Below, in pieces: positions 53,251-63,414 of a stretch of DNA of 64,000 nt; the stretch's first letter is position 1; every line of letters begins with the position of its first letter. Source of the DNA: Arthrobacter zhaoxinii (GTDB lineage: Bacteria; Actinomycetota; Actinomycetes; Actinomycetales; Micrococcaceae); the NCBI RefSeq assembly GCF_025244925.1, contig NZ_CP104275.1:2108001-2172000 (forward strand). Reading direction: 5' to 3'. The notes under the pieces were generated by a model, which ran no database searches, was not told where the DNA came from, and saw only the letters and a list, made by a program, of their open reading frames with translations. Made by a program: the position numbers and the translations under genes.

Positions 53251-54204
53251 CTAATCGGTGCTTCCGGGGGTCCCTGCCGGCAGGTCAGGGAGGTTTTCCG
53301 CCAGCCAGGTCAGGGCGGTGCTGACGCCCATGTCGATCTTCAGGGTAGCCAGCGGATCCCCGCGGGTGGTGCCCCGGTTGATGATGACCACCGGCTTGCC
53401 GGCCTTTACGGCGTACCGGACAAAGCGGAGGCCGCTCATCACCGTCAGGGAGGAGCCCGCCACCAGGAGGGCACCGGCGTCGTCCACCACCGCATAGGCG
53501 CGGGCCACCCTGTCCTTCGGGACGTTTTCCCCGAAGTACACGAAGTCGGGTTTGAGCATCCCGCCGCAGACCGGGCAGTCGGCCACCAAGAAGTCATCGG
53601 TATCGGCGATGTCCGCGTCGGCGTCCGGGGCGATTCCGCCGTCCAGACGTACCCGGTCGAGGTAGCCGGGGTTCAGCTCCTGCAGCAGCTCGGCAACCTC
53701 GGAGCGGGAGAACCCGGAGCGGCAGTTCAGGCACACCACGCGGTCGTAGCGCCCGTGCAGGTCGATGACACTGACACTGCCGGCGTCCGTGTGCAGCCGG
53801 TCCACGTTCTGGGTGATCAGGCCGGACAGCAGTCCCCGCCGTTCCAGTTCCGCCGCCGCCGCGTGGCCGGGGTTGGGCACGGCATGGCGCAGATGGTGCC
53901 AGCCGATGTGGTTGCGCGCCCAGTACCGCCGCCGGAGGTCCGCATCCGAGACGAACTGCTGATAGGTCAGCGGGTTGCGCGGCGGCGCGTCGGGGCCCCG
54001 GTAATCGGGAATGCCGGAGTCGGTACTCAACCCTGCCCCGGTCAGCAGCGCCAGCCGCTGTCCGCCCAGATAACCGGCGGCGCGCCCGAGCAGCCGCAGT
54101 TCCTCCTCCGTGGGCGCCGGAACGGAGTCGAGCGCCCGGCCCCTGGCGAAGCCCGTAAGGCCGAGGCCCGGGCGGGAGTCCTTTGGTTCTGGCTGTTCGC
54201 TCAC
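53251..54204 (-). CDS. Sir2-family NAD-dependent protein deacylase
   Basis: 317 residues. Motifs LTGAGLSTDSGIPDYRG near residue 53, TQNVDRLH near residue 130 and the catalytic His in IDLHGRYD are all present. The zinc site has CLNC and CPVC. The class II (SIRT4-like) branch is suggested by the PDYRGPDAPP context. GTG start at 54204 overlaps the ahpE stop (GTGA), so it is the third gene of a coupled operon. Confidence 0.93.
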   Translation of the reverse strand: MSEQPEPKDSRPGLGLTGFARGRALDSVPAPTEEELRLLGRAAGYLGGQRLALLTGAGLSTDSGIPDYRGPDAPPRNPLTYQQFVSDADLRRRYWARNHIGWHHLRHAVPNPGHAAAAELERRGLLSGLITQNVDRLHTDAGSVSVIDLHGRYDRVVCLNCRSGFSRSEVAELLQELNPGYLDRVRLDGGIAPDADADIADTDDFLVADCPVCGGMLKPDFVYFGENVPKDRVARAYAVVDDAGALLVAGSSLTVMSGLRFVRYAVKAGKPVVIINRGTTRGDPLATLKIDMGVSTALTWLAENLPDLPAGTPGSTD

Positions 54205-54665
54205 AGTTCCTCCAAAGCAGCGCGGTACTGCTCGAGCGGGCGGGCGGCGCCGGGCTCGGAGCGGATACAGGCACGGAGCATTCCCTGCCCGTCAATGACG
54301 AAGCTGGCACGCTGCGCCAGGCCTAAACGCTCGTCAAAGGCCCCGAACGCCCTGGCCGTGGCTCCGTGGGGCCAGAAATCGGACAGCAGGTCGAAACCGA
54401 AGCCTTCCTGCTCCCCCCACGCCCGCAGCGTGTATTTCGAATCACAGGACACCGCCAGAAGGCGCACGCCGGCGTCGTCAAACAGCGCCCGTTCGGCCTC
54501 CAGCTCGGCTAGTTCACCGCGGCACACCTGGGAGAACGCAAAAGGAAAAAAGACCAGCACGACGCCGGAGCCCCGCAGGCCTTCCAGCCGAACAGCCTCG
54601 CCAAACTGGTTGGGGAGGCAGAAATCCGGAACAGCAGCACCTGCCGTGGGCAGGTGCGCAGTCAC
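54201..54665 (-). CDS. ahpE: AhpE-type one-Cys peroxiredoxin
   Basis: 154 residues. The peroxidatic Cys is C48 in FSQVCRGELAEL. The fold is thioredoxin-like and the length fits AhpE of M. tuberculosis (Rv2238c). It removes peroxides with electrons from mycoredoxin/mycothiol in characterised relatives. The GTG start at 54665 overlaps the DUF3052 stop by four bases, and the stop overlaps the sirtuin GTG by four, so the three are translationally coupled. Confidence 0.92.
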   Translation of the reverse strand: MTAHLPTAGAAVPDFCLPNQFGEAVRLEGLRGSGVVLVFFPFAFSQVCRGELAELEAERALFDDAGVRLLAVSCDSKYTLRAWGEQEGFGFDLLSDFWPHGATARAFGAFDERLGLAQRASFVIDGQGMLRACIRSEPGAARPLEQYRAALEEL

Positions 54666-55081
54666 TTCTTGCGTCGGCTCACCAGGCGCGTAGCGGCCCA
54701 GTCCTCGGTGACTCCCGGAGACGTCGTGACGTGCAGTCCCGCAGTGGGGGCCGCTTCCTCGATGTCGGCGGGGGGAACGTAGCCGTCCCGTCCGGACTTC
54801 GGGGTCAGGACCCAGACCACGCCGCCGTCGTCGAGCGTGGTCAGCGAATCGACCAGCGCATCCACGAGGTCGCCGTCGTCGGCACGCCACCAGAGGATGA
54901 CGCCGTCCACTACATCGTGGTCGTCTTCGGTCAGCAGCTCGCCGCCGATGAGGTCCTCGAGGTCCTCGCGGAAGTCGAAGTCCACATCCTCGTCGTAGCC
55001 GTACTCCTGGACCAGGTCACCGTCCTTGAAACCCAATCTGCTCGCCACGTTTTCCTCAGTGACGGCCTCGGCCTCGCTCAC
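54662..55081 (-). CDS. DUF3052 domain protein
   Basis: 139 residues, uncharacterised actinobacterial family (Rv2239c-like). ASRLGFKDGDLVQEYGYDED and VDGVILWWRADDGDLVDALVD are diagnostic. The GTG at 55081 was chosen because AGGAGG lies 6 nt upstream. Highly acidic. It starts the operon with ahpE and sirtuin and is divergent from aceE. Confidence 0.9.
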   Translation of the reverse strand: MSEAEAVTEENVASRLGFKDGDLVQEYGYDEDVDFDFREDLEDLIGGELLTEDDHDVVDGVILWWRADDGDLVDALVDSLTTLDDGGVVWVLTPKSGRDGYVPPADIEEAAPTAGLHVTTSPGVTEDWAATRLVSRRKK

Positions 55082-55377
55082 TTCACTCCTCCTGGTTGAC
55101 TGCATAAATACAAGGGAATCACACATTTGCCTGATCTGCGCGGTCTCAGAGTCAACGAAACACCTAAACCCCGCCGGCATCAAGGGTTTTGGGGCTGTAC
55201 GCCGTCAGCGATGACTTCCGTGCAGGCTACGCAACAACGGCGGCTCGGGACTACAGTGGAATGAAAGCAGGTTTGGGCGCCGAGGCGCGCATACGCGCAA
55301 GCGAAGATCCGGCGGACACCGGCCGGATCCCACAGAATAATGTCGCAGACACAATCTGTACATGAGAGAGGTTGGCC

Positions 55378-58116
55378 GTGGCCGCAGAAGACACAACGGA
55401 CATCCTGAGCGGGTTAACAAACCAGCTACCGGACCGTGATCCTGAGGAAACCGCAGAATGGATCGAATCACTTGATGAACTGATCCGTTCGCAGGGCACT
55501 GAACGCGCACAGTACATTATGCGTTCGCTGCTCCAGCGTGCCGGTTCCCAGAGCGTGGGCGTGCCGATGGTAACCACCACCGACTACGTCAACACCATCC
55601 CGGTTGATCAGGAACCTGAATTCCCCGGCGACGAGGAAATCGAACGGCGATACCGCGCCTGGCTGCGGTGGAATGCCGCCATCATGGTGCACCGGGCCCA
55701 GCGCCCGGGAATCGGCGTCGGCGGACACATTTCCACGTACGCCGGAGCGGCAACCCTGTACGAAGTGGGCATGAACCACTTCTTCCGGGGCAAGGACCAT
55801 CCGGGCGGCGGAGACCAGATTTATTTCCAGGGTCACGCTTCCCCCGGCATGTATGCCCGCGCCTTCCTTGAAGGCCGCCTGTCCGAAGAGGACATGGACG
55901 GCTTCCGCCAGGAGAAGTCCCGTGAGGGACACGCCCTGTCCTCCTACCCGCATCCGCGCAGCATGCCGGACTTCTGGGAGTTCCCGACGGTTTCCATGGG
56001 CATCGGCCCCATGAATGCCATCTACCAGGCGCAGTCCAACCGCTACCTGCAGAACCGCGGCATCAAGGACACCTCCGAACAGCACGTGTGGGCGTTCCTC
56101 GGCGACGGCGAAATGGACGAGCCGGAATCGCGCGGCCTGCTCCAGCTTGCCGCCAACGACAAGCTCGACAACCTGACCTTCGTCATCAACTGCAACCTGC
56201 AGCGCCTCGACGGTCCGGTCCGCGGCAACGGCAAGATCATGCAGGAACTGGAAGCCTTCTTCCGCGGAGCCGGCTGGAACGTCATCAAGGTTGTCTGGGG
56301 CCGCGAGTGGGATGACCTGCTTCAGCGCGACAAGGACGGCTCGCTGGTGGACATCATGAATGCCACCCCCGACGGCGACTACCAGACCTACAAGGCCGAG
56401 TCCGGCGGATTCGTGCGCGAGCACTTCTTCGGCAAGAGCCCGGAGACCAAGGAACTGGTTGCCAACCTGACCGACGAGGAAATCTGGAACCTCAAGCGCG
56501 GCGGCCACGACTACCGCAAGGTCTACGCCGCGTACAAGGCCGCCATGGAATTCAAGGGCGCCCCGACGGTCATCCTGGCCCACACGGTTAAGGGCTACGG
56601 CCTGGGCACGCACTTCGAGGGCCGCAACGCGACCCACCAGATGAAGAAGCTCACCCTCGACGATCTGAAGGCCTTCCGCGACCACCTGCGGATCCCGATC
56701 AGCGACGAGCAGCTCGAAGCCGATCCGTACCAGCCTCCGTACTACAACCCGGGAGCGGATGCCCCCGAGATCAAGTACATGCTGGAACGCCGCCGCGAGC
56801 TGGGCGGCAACGTCCCCGAGCGCCGGGTTCAGCACGAGCCGGTCCACCTTCCGGATGAGAAGGCCTACGAAGTAGCCAACCGCGGCTCCGGCAAGCAGCT
56901 GGCAGCCACCACCATGGCCTTCGTCCGCCTGCTCAAGGACCTGATGCGGGACAAGGAATTCGGCAAGCGCATTGTGCCGATCATTCCCGATGAGGCCCGA
57001 ACCTTCGGCATGGACTCGTTCTTCCCCACGGCCAAGATCTACAACCCCAAGGGCCAGAACTACCTGTCCGTGGACCGGGACCTCGTCCTGGCCTACAAGG
57101 AGTCCCCGCAGGGCCAGATTGTGCACGTGGGTATCAACGAGGCAGGCTCGATCGCGGCATTCACCGCGGCAGGCACCTCCTACGCCACCCACGGCGAGCC
57201 GCTGATTCCGGTCTACGTGTTCTACTCGATGTTCGGCTTCCAGCGCACCGCCGACTACATCTGGGCGGCCACCGACCAGATGGCACGCGGATTCCTGATC
57301 TCGGCCACCGCCGGCCGCACCACCCTGACCGGTGAAGGCCTGCAGCACGCCGACGGCCACTCGCCGATCCTGGCCTCCACCAACCCCGCGGTGAAGACCT
57401 ACGATCCGGCGTACGGCTACGAGATCGGACACATCATCCGGCACGGCCTCGAGGAGATGTACGGTCCGGATTCACAGGATCCGAACGTCATCTACAACCT
57501 CATGGTCTACAACGAGCCGATCCAGCAGCCCAAGGCCCCCGAGGACCTGGACGTGGAAGGCATCATCAAGGGCATCTACCTGCTGGCCCCGGCGAAAATC
57601 GACGGACCCCGCACCCAGCTGCTGGCCTCCGGCGTTGCCGTGCCGTGGGCACTGGAAGCCCAGAAGCTCCTGGCTGAGGACTGGGGTGTTTCGGCCGATG
57701 TCTGGTCCGTAACCTCCTGGAACGAACTCCGCCGCGACGGCCTTGCCGCCGAGGAGGAAGCCTTCCTGAATCCCGGCTCCGAGCCGCGGGTGCCGTTCGT
57801 GACCCAGCAGCTGGCCGGGGCAACCGGACCGATCGTTGCGTCCACGGACTACATGAAGGCCGTCCCGGACCAGATCCGCCAGTTCCTGCCGAACGAATTC
57901 GCCACCCTCGGTGCCGATGACTTCGGTTTCGCGGACACCCGTGCAGCTGCACGCCGGTACTTCAAGATCGACAGCCACTCGATGGTGGTGCGCGCACTCG
58001 AGATGCTCGCCCGCCGCGGTGAAGTCGACGCCAATGCCCCCAAGGAGGCAATGGAGAAGTACCACCTGCTGGACGTCAACGCCGGTACCAGCGGAAACGC
58101 CGGGGGCGACGCTTAA
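55378..58116 (+). CDS. aceE: Pyruvate dehydrogenase E1, homodimeric type
   Basis: Thiamine-diphosphate enzyme decarboxylating pyruvate to feed acetyl-CoA. 912 residues. The [20 protein letters not shown] region near residue 120 and the TDP motif [12 protein letters not shown] near residue 243 are typical. The C-terminal transketolase domain ([14 protein letters not shown]) follows. I chose GTG 55378 because AGAGG lies 6 nt upstream; TTG 55372 is possible. No E2/E3 genes are near. M. tuberculosis Rv2241 is the counterpart. Confidence 0.96.
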   Translation: MAAEDTTDILSGLTNQLPDRDPEETAEWIESLDELIRSQGTERAQYIMRSLLQRAGSQSVGVPMVTTTDYVNTIPVDQEPEFPGDEEIERRYRAWLRWNAAIMVHRAQRPGIGVGGHISTYAGAATLYEVGMNHFFRGKDHPGGGDQIYFQGHASPGMYARAFLEGRLSEEDMDGFRQEKSREGHALSSYPHPRSMPDFWEFPTVSMGIGPMNAIYQAQSNRYLQNRGIKDTSEQHVWAFLGDGEMDEPESRGLLQLAANDKLDNLTFVINCNLQRLDGPVRGNGKIMQELEAFFRGAGWNVIKVVWGREWDDLLQRDKDGSLVDIMNATPDGDYQTYKAESGGFVREHFFGKSPETKELVANLTDEEIWNLKRGGHDYRKVYAAYKAAMEFKGAPTVILAHTVKGYGLGTHFEGRNATHQMKKLTLDDLKAFRDHLRIPISDEQLEADPYQPPYYNPGADAPEIKYMLERRRELGGNVPERRVQHEPVHLPDEKAYEVANRGSGKQLAATTMAFVRLLKDLMRDKEFGKRIVPIIPDEARTFGMDSFFPTAKIYNPKGQNYLSVDRDLVLAYKESPQGQIVHVGINEAGSIAAFTAAGTSYATHGEPLIPVYVFYSMFGFQRTADYIWAATDQMARGFLISATAGRTTLTGEGLQHADGHSPILASTNPAVKTYDPAYGYEIGHIIRHGLEEMYGPDSQDPNVIYNLMVYNEPIQQPKAPEDLDVEGIIKGIYLLAPAKIDGPRTQLLASGVAVPWALEAQKLLAEDWGVSADVWSVTSWNELRRDGLAAEEEAFLNPGSEPRVPFVTQQLAGATGPIVASTDYMKAVPDQIRQFLPNEFATLGADDFGFADTRAAARRYFKIDSHSMVVRALEMLARRGEVDANAPKEAMEKYHLLDVNAGTSGNAGGDA

Positions 58117-58140
58117 GCGTTCTGCCTCTCCACCGGGCTA

Positions 58141-58182
58141 AAGAAAAGGGAACCGCCGCATCTGCGGCGGTTCCCTTTTCTT
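58141..58182 (+). terminator. Terminator after aceE
   Basis: AAGAAAAGGGAACCGCCGCA pairs perfectly with its complement (20 bp) around a two-base loop, ending in CTTTT and CTTT. Confidence 0.93.
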
Positions 58183-58259
58183 TGCCTGAGGACCCCGGTG
58201 CGCCGCAGGTGGCAGCGGACATGACCCGGGGTTAAACCTCAGCTGCCCGCCTAGCCAAC

Positions 58260-58276
58260 TTGTAGCCTTCACACAA
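58260..58276. promoter_or_regulatory. Candidate operator, copy 1, before the PucR-type regulator
   Basis: TTGTAGCCTTCACACAA, an imperfect inverted repeat centred on a 5-nt spacer and 38 nt upstream of the regulator gene. It matches the fabD-upstream copy at 14 of 17 bases. Confidence 0.6.
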
Positions 58277-58314
58277 AATAGCGGTTCACTCCCGCAGGCC
58301 GTAAGCTCGCAGGT

Positions 58315-59538
58315 ATGCCAGTGCGTCCCCCTCAGTCCGCTGCCTCGGCACCCCCGGAAGCAGACCAGCCCACCGTCGAGCGCCTGAAAGCGAATATCGG
58401 CAGGCTTTCGACTGCCACCCTGCAGCAGCTGGACATCTCCCTGCCCTGGTACCGGGGCCTCCGCCCGGACGAGCGCTCCGCGCTGGGAATGGTCGCCCAG
58501 AAGGGCATCGCGTCCTTCGTGAACTGGTACCAGCGACCCGCCTCCCCCGCCTGGGTCCTCAGCGACGTCTTCGGCACCGCACCGACCGAGCTCACCCGCT
58601 CGATCAGCCTCCAGAAAGCACTGCAGCTGATCCGCGTGGTGGTCCAGGTCGTGGAGGACCGGGTGCCCGAACTGGCCGGCAGCGAGGTGCAGTCCAAGCT
58701 GCGCGAAGCGGTGCTGCGCTACTCGCGGGAAGTGGCCTTCGCCGCGGCGGATGTCTACGCCCGTGCGGCCGAAACCCGCGGAGCCTGGGACACCCGGCTC
58801 GAGGCACTTGTCGTGGATGCCATCCTGCGCGGCGAGAGTTCCGACGCACTGCGCTCCCGGATTGCCGCCGTCGGCTGGAGCTCGACAGCACCGGTGACCG
58901 TTATGGTCGGCGGCTCGCCGGCCGAAGCCAATGCCACCTTCGTGAACGAACTCCGCCGGGCCACGGGCCGGCTGGCCGAAGACACCCTCGTCGGAATCCA
59001 GGGCGAACGGCTGATCCTGGTCCTGGGCGGCCTGGAAGACAAGGCCTTCTCCTATACCCGCCTGTCCGAACTCTTCGGTCCGGGACCGGTGGTGTACGGC
59101 CCGCCCGCCCCGTCGCTCGTCGACGCCGGACCGTCCGCCCAGGCGGCGTTCGCCGGACTGACCGCCGCCCGCGCCTGGCCTGCCGCGCCCCGTCCGGTCG
59201 CGGCCGACGACCTGTGGCCCGAACGGGTGATGTCCGGCGACGACACTGCGCGCAAGGCCCTTGTTGAGAGCATCTACACGCCCCTGCTGGGCGCCTCCAA
59301 CGGCCTGGCCGAGACCCTGAGCGCGTATCTGTCGCTCGGCCACTCCCTGGAGGCCACGGCACGTGAACTCTTTGTCCACGCCAACACGGTCCGCTACCGG
59401 CTGCGGCGCGTCTGCGACGTGACCGGCTGGGATCCGATGCTGCCGCGGGAAGCCTTCGTACTGCAGACCGCGCTCGTGGTCGGACGCCTGGCTCCGGCCG
59501 GAAAAGCGGTCCCGGAGAAGCCTGCGGCCCGCCTCTGA
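58315..59538 (+). CDS. fasR: PucR/CdaR-type transcriptional regulator, FasR-like
   Basis: 407 residues. A C-terminal PucR helix-turn-helix (HSLEATARELFVHANTVRYR near residue 341-360) follows a GGDEF-like regulatory region. In Streptomyces the FasR protein of this type sits immediately upstream of fabD and activates the fab operon; Rv2242 is similar in mycobacteria. The same position here, plus a shared palindrome, supports this role. The effector is unknown, possibly an acyl-CoA. Confidence 0.88.
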   Translation: MPVRPPQSAASAPPEADQPTVERLKANIGRLSTATLQQLDISLPWYRGLRPDERSALGMVAQKGIASFVNWYQRPASPAWVLSDVFGTAPTELTRSISLQKALQLIRVVVQVVEDRVPELAGSEVQSKLREAVLRYSREVAFAAADVYARAAETRGAWDTRLEALVVDAILRGESSDALRSRIAAVGWSSTAPVTVMVGGSPAEANATFVNELRRATGRLAEDTLVGIQGERLILVLGGLEDKAFSYTRLSELFGPGPVVYGPPAPSLVDAGPSAQAAFAGLTAARAWPAAPRPVAADDLWPERVMSGDDTARKALVESIYTPLLGASNGLAETLSAYLSLGHSLEATARELFVHANTVRYRLRRVCDVTGWDPMLPREAFVLQTALVVGRLAPAGKAVPEKPAARL

Positions 59539-59563
59539 CCCCTGCCCGGACACCGCCCCCGGC

Positions 59564-59580
59564 TTGTAGACTTCCTACAA
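59564..59580. promoter_or_regulatory. Candidate operator, copy 2, before fabD
   Basis: TTGTAGACTTCCTACAA is a perfect inverted repeat (TTGTAG/CTACAA) around ACTTC, 67 nt upstream of fabD. See the copy at 58260. Confidence 0.68.
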
Positions 59581-59647
59581 AGCCGTCCGGGGAGCTTGGT
59601 CTACGCAAACACCCGGTCCCGTCCCCTATGTTTGGAAAGCTGTATAC

Positions 59648-60601
59648 GTGCTTGCAATTGTCTGCCCCGGCCAGGGGTCCCAAACGCCAGGATTCCTCGC
59701 GCCGTGGCTTGAACTGCCCGGCGTGCGGGATCACCTCTCAGCGCTCAGCGACGTCGCCGGCCTGGACCTGATAGCCCACGGCACGGTCTCCGACGAGGAC
59801 ACCATCAAGGACACCGCCGTCGCGCAGCCGCTGATCGTGGCCGCCGGCCTCATGGCCGCCCGCCTGCTGCTGGACCCCGCGGCGCTGACTTCCTCCACCG
59901 TCCTGGCCGGCCACTCCGTCGGCGAAATCACCGCCTCGGCCATCGCCGGCGCGCTCCCGGAAAAGGATGCCCTGGTGTTCGTCCGGGAACGGGCCAACGC
60001 CATGGCCCGGGCCGCAGCGGTCGAACCCACCGGCATGAGTGCCATTCTCGGCGGGGACCCCGACGACGTCGCCGCCGTACTGGAAGCGGCCGGACTCACG
60101 GCAGCCAACGCGAACGGCGGCGGGCAGACCGTCGCAGCGGGAACGCACAACCAGCTCGAGGTCCTTACCGCAGCACCGCCGGCCAAGGCACGCGTCATCC
60201 CGCTGAAGGTCGCCGGCGCCTTCCACACGTCCCACATGGCACCGGCCGTCACCGTCCTGGAAGAACTGCGTCCGTCCCTGACGCCGCAGGCGCCGCTGGC
60301 CACGCTGCTGTCGAACCGCGACGGCGCCGCCGTGGTGTCCGGCGACGCGAACCTGGACAGCCTGATCGCCCAGGTGTCCCGCCCGGTCCGCTGGGACCTG
60401 TGCATGGAGAACATGCTCGCCATGGGCGTGACCGGCCTGCTGGAACTGCCGCCGGCCGGAACCCTCACCGGACTGGCCCGCCGCGGCATGAAGGGTGTTC
60501 CGACCCTGGCCCTGAAATCCCCAGAAGATCTAACCGCTGCCCGGGAGTTCATTCGTGAGCATGCCGGAACTGCAGCAACAACCGGAGAAGGTAACGCGTG
60601 A
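59648..60601 (+). CDS. fabD: Malonyl-CoA:ACP transacylase
   Basis: Moves malonyl from CoA to acyl carrier protein. 317 residues. The active Ser is S90 in GHSVGE and the His is in GAFHTSHM. CPGQGSQ at the N-terminus is the oxyanion-loop motif. GTG start with GGAAAG 8 nt upstream. It overlaps fabH by 4 nt and heads the fab operon. Confidence 0.97.
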   Translation: MLAIVCPGQGSQTPGFLAPWLELPGVRDHLSALSDVAGLDLIAHGTVSDEDTIKDTAVAQPLIVAAGLMAARLLLDPAALTSSTVLAGHSVGEITASAIAGALPEKDALVFVRERANAMARAAAVEPTGMSAILGGDPDDVAAVLEAAGLTAANANGGGQTVAAGTHNQLEVLTAAPPAKARVIPLKVAGAFHTSHMAPAVTVLEELRPSLTPQAPLATLLSNRDGAAVVSGDANLDSLIAQVSRPVRWDLCMENMLAMGVTGLLELPPAGTLTGLARRGMKGVPTLALKSPEDLTAAREFIREHAGTAATTGEGNA

Positions 60602-61659
60602 GCACGCCCACCCTGAAGCAGTCACCCGTCAACGAATTCAGCCGGATCCACGGCATCGGCGCCTTCCGGCCGGATGTCATTGTCAGCAACGAGGACGTCT
60701 GCCAGTGGATCGACTCCTCCGATGAGTGGATCCGCCAGCGCACCGGCATCGTGACCCGGCACCGCGCGGACAAGGGCACCTCAGTGGTGGACATGGCCGA
60801 AGCCGCCGGCCGCGAGGCACTGAAGAACGCCGGCATCGACGGTTCGCAGCTGGGTGCAGTCATCGTTTCCACCGTCACCCATCCGTATGCCACACCGTCG
60901 GCCGCCACCCAGATCACCGAACGGCTGGGAGCCACGCCGGCACCGGCCTACGATGTCTCGGCCGCCTGCGCCGGGTACTGCTACGGCATTGCCCAGGCCG
61001 ACGCGCTGGTCCGCTCCGGTGCCGCCACTTACGTGCTGGTCATCGGCGTGGAGAAGCTCTCCGACTTCATCGACAACACGGAACGCACCATCTCGTTCCT
61101 GCTCGGTGACGGTGCCGGCGCCGTCGTCGTCGGCCCCTCGGACACCCCCGGCATCGCGCCGTCCGTCTGGGGCTCGGACGGCAGCAAGTCCGGTGCGATC
61201 GGCATGACCCACTCAATGCTGGACGTGCGTGAACTCTCCCTCGCCGCCGAGGCCGACGGCGGCATGAGCCCCGCGGACCTCTCCGAGCGTGAGACCAAGC
61301 TCTGGCCCACCCTGCGCCAGGACGGCCAGACCGTGTTCCGCTGGGCTGTGTGGGAGATGGCCAAGGCGGCCCAGCAGGCGCTCGACGCCGCGGGCATCAC
61401 CGCCGAGGATCTCTCCGCCTTCGTCCCCCACCAGGCCAACATGCGCATCATCGACGAGATGGCCAAGCAGCTGAAGCTGCCCGAGTCGGTCATCATTGCC
61501 CGCGACATCGCCGACGCCGGAAACACCTCCGCCGCGTCCATTCCGCTGGCTACCTACCGGCTGCTGAAGGAAAACCCGGAACTGAGCGGCAAACTGTCGC
61601 TGCAGATCGGTTTCGGTGCCGGACTGGTGTTCGGCGCGCAGGTCGTCGTCCTTCCCTAA
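60598..61659 (+). CDS. fabH: 3-oxoacyl-ACP synthase III
   Basis: Starts fatty acid synthesis by condensing an acyl-CoA primer with malonyl-ACP. 353 residues. The triad is C124 (SAACAGYC), His in VPHQANMR and Asn in DAGNTSAAS. GTG start overlaps the fabD stop (GTGA). Actinobacterial FabH often prefers branched primers. A 111-bp gap follows before acpP. Confidence 0.97.
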   Translation: MSTPTLKQSPVNEFSRIHGIGAFRPDVIVSNEDVCQWIDSSDEWIRQRTGIVTRHRADKGTSVVDMAEAAGREALKNAGIDGSQLGAVIVSTVTHPYATPSAATQITERLGATPAPAYDVSAACAGYCYGIAQADALVRSGAATYVLVIGVEKLSDFIDNTERTISFLLGDGAGAVVVGPSDTPGIAPSVWGSDGSKSGAIGMTHSMLDVRELSLAAEADGGMSPADLSERETKLWPTLRQDGQTVFRWAVWEMAKAAQQALDAAGITAEDLSAFVPHQANMRIIDEMAKQLKLPESVIIARDIADAGNTSAASIPLATYRLLKENPELSGKLSLQIGFGAGLVFGAQVVVLP

Positions 61660-61770
61660 CTTCCCCGCCCGCTGCCCCGGCTCCGCCGGTACAGCCCCTC
61701 AAACCACACCGCTTCGGCGGTTGGAAACCCGAACCGGTCCCGGACCGGCACTACAAGAAAAGGAGCCAAC

Positions 61771-62016
61771 ATGGCTAGCAACGAAGAAATCCTGGCCGGC
61801 CTCGCCGAGATCGTCAACGAAGAGACCGGCCTGGCCCCCGAGGCCGTCGAGCTGGACAAGTCCTTCACCGACGACCTGGACATCGACTCCATTTCCATGA
61901 TGACCATCGTCGTCAACGCTGAAGAGAAGTTCGGCGTACGCATCCCGGACGAAGAGGTCAAGAACCTGAAGACCGTCGGCGACGCCGTGGACTTCATCTC
62001 CAACGCCCAGGCTTAA
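61771..62016 (+). CDS. acpP: Acyl carrier protein
   Basis: 81-residue carrier of growing acyl chains. The phosphopantetheine Ser is S40 in DIDSISM (usual DSL is DSI here). Acidic, all-helical. AAAGGAG lies before the ATG. Third gene of the fab operon. Confidence 0.96.
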   Translation: MASNEEILAGLAEIVNEETGLAPEAVELDKSFTDDLDIDSISMMTIVVNAEEKFGVRIPDEEVKNLKTVGDAVDFISNAQA

Positions 62017-62096
62017 CCCTCCGGCGGCCGCTGCCCCGCGGCGGCCGCCCGGCTCCGCCGGAACCTGCACCCGCAACTGCTTCAAGAGAGTGAATC

Positions 62097-63335
62097 ATGG
62101 CCCGCAAAGTAGTCATCACAGGCCTTGGCGCCACCACGCCGATCGGCGGGGACGTTCCCACCATGTGGAAGAACGCACTCCAGGGCGTCTCCGGCGCCCG
62201 CACGCTCGAAGACGAGTGGGTGCAGAAATACTCCCTCCCGGTGACCTTCGCGGCGCGGGCCTCCACTCCTGCCACCGACGTCCTTTCCCGCGTTGAAGCC
62301 AAGCGGATGGACCCCTCCACCCAGTTCGCCGTCGTCGCCGCCCGCGAAGCGTGGGCCGACTCGGGCCTGGACGGCGATATCGACAAGGACCGCCTCGGAG
62401 TGGCCTTCGCCACCGGCATCGGCGGCATCTGGACCCTGCTGGACGCCTGGGACACCCTGCGCGAAAAGGGACCCCGCCGCGTCCTGCCCATGACCGTACC
62501 GATGCTGATGCCCAACGGCCCTGCTGCCGCCGTCAGCCTCGACCTGGGTGCCCGTGCCGGCGCGCACACCCCTGTCTCCGCCTGCGCCTCCGGAACCGAA
62601 GCCCTGCATCAGGGCCTGGACATGATCCGTTCCGGCAAGGCCGACATCGTCGTCGCCGGCGGTGCGGAAGCGTGCATCCACCCGATGCCGCTGGCCTCGT
62701 TCGCCTCCATGCAGGCACTGTCCAAGCGCAACGACGACCCCGCACGTGCCTCCCGGCCCTACGACCGCGACCGTGACGGCTTTGTTATGGGTGAGGGTGC
62801 CGGCGCCCTGGTGCTTGAAAGCGAAGAGCATGCCCTGGCCCGCGGAGCGCGGATCTACGCCGAGCTCGCCGGGACCGCGGTCACTGCCGACGCGTACCAC
62901 ATCACCGCCCCCGACCCCGAGGGCCTGGGCGCCACCCGCGCACTGAAGGGCGCACTCCTCGACGCGCAGGCCCAGGCCGAGGACGTCGTCCACGTGAATG
63001 CGCACGCCACCTCCACTCCCGTCGGTGACAAGCCGGAATACACAGCACTCAAGGCAGCCCTGGGCACGGCCCTCGACGGGGTTGCCGTGTCCGCCACGAA
63101 GTCGCAGATGGGCCACCTCCTGGGTGCCTCCGGTGCAGTCGAGGCCGTCCTGACCGCCCTCGCGGTTTACGAACGGCAGGCACCGGCCACCATCAACCTG
63201 GAGAACCAGGATCCGGAAATCCCGCTCGACGTCGTGACCTCCAGCCGCCAGCTGCGCGGCGGAGACATTGTCGCGCTCAGCAATTCCTTCGGCTTCGGCG
63301 GACACAACGCCGTCGCCGTACTGCGCAGCCGCTAA
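62097..63335 (+). CDS. fabF: 3-oxoacyl-ACP synthase II
   Basis: Elongating condensing enzyme, 412 residues. The catalytic triad is C163 in SACASGTEA, His in NAHATSTPVGD and His in QMGHLLGASG. Last gene of the operon, ending in a 24-bp terminator. KasA/KasB of mycobacteria are the equivalents. Confidence 0.97.
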   Translation: MARKVVITGLGATTPIGGDVPTMWKNALQGVSGARTLEDEWVQKYSLPVTFAARASTPATDVLSRVEAKRMDPSTQFAVVAAREAWADSGLDGDIDKDRLGVAFATGIGGIWTLLDAWDTLREKGPRRVLPMTVPMLMPNGPAAAVSLDLGARAGAHTPVSACASGTEALHQGLDMIRSGKADIVVAGGAEACIHPMPLASFASMQALSKRNDDPARASRPYDRDRDGFVMGEGAGALVLESEEHALARGARIYAELAGTAVTADAYHITAPDPEGLGATRALKGALLDAQAQAEDVVHVNAHATSTPVGDKPEYTALKAALGTALDGVAVSATKSQMGHLLGASGAVEAVLTALAVYERQAPATINLENQDPEIPLDVVTSSRQLRGGDIVALSNSFGFGGHNAVAVLRSR

Positions 63336-63344
63336 AAAGCTCCG

Positions 63345-63396
63345 CCAACGCAACAGGCGTCCGGTCCCTGCGGGGACCGGACGCCTGTTGCGTTGG
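63345..63396. terminator. Terminator after fabF
   Basis: A perfect 24-bp stem starting CCAACGCAACAGGCG around a TGCG loop, placed between the converging fabF and DUF3145 genes. Confidence 0.92.
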
Positions 63397-63414
63397 GGCT
63401 ACGGAGTGTTCGAA

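Noticed and set aside
55468..57444. 658-residue open frame antisense to aceE
   Set aside because: Shadow of aceE caused by codon bias.
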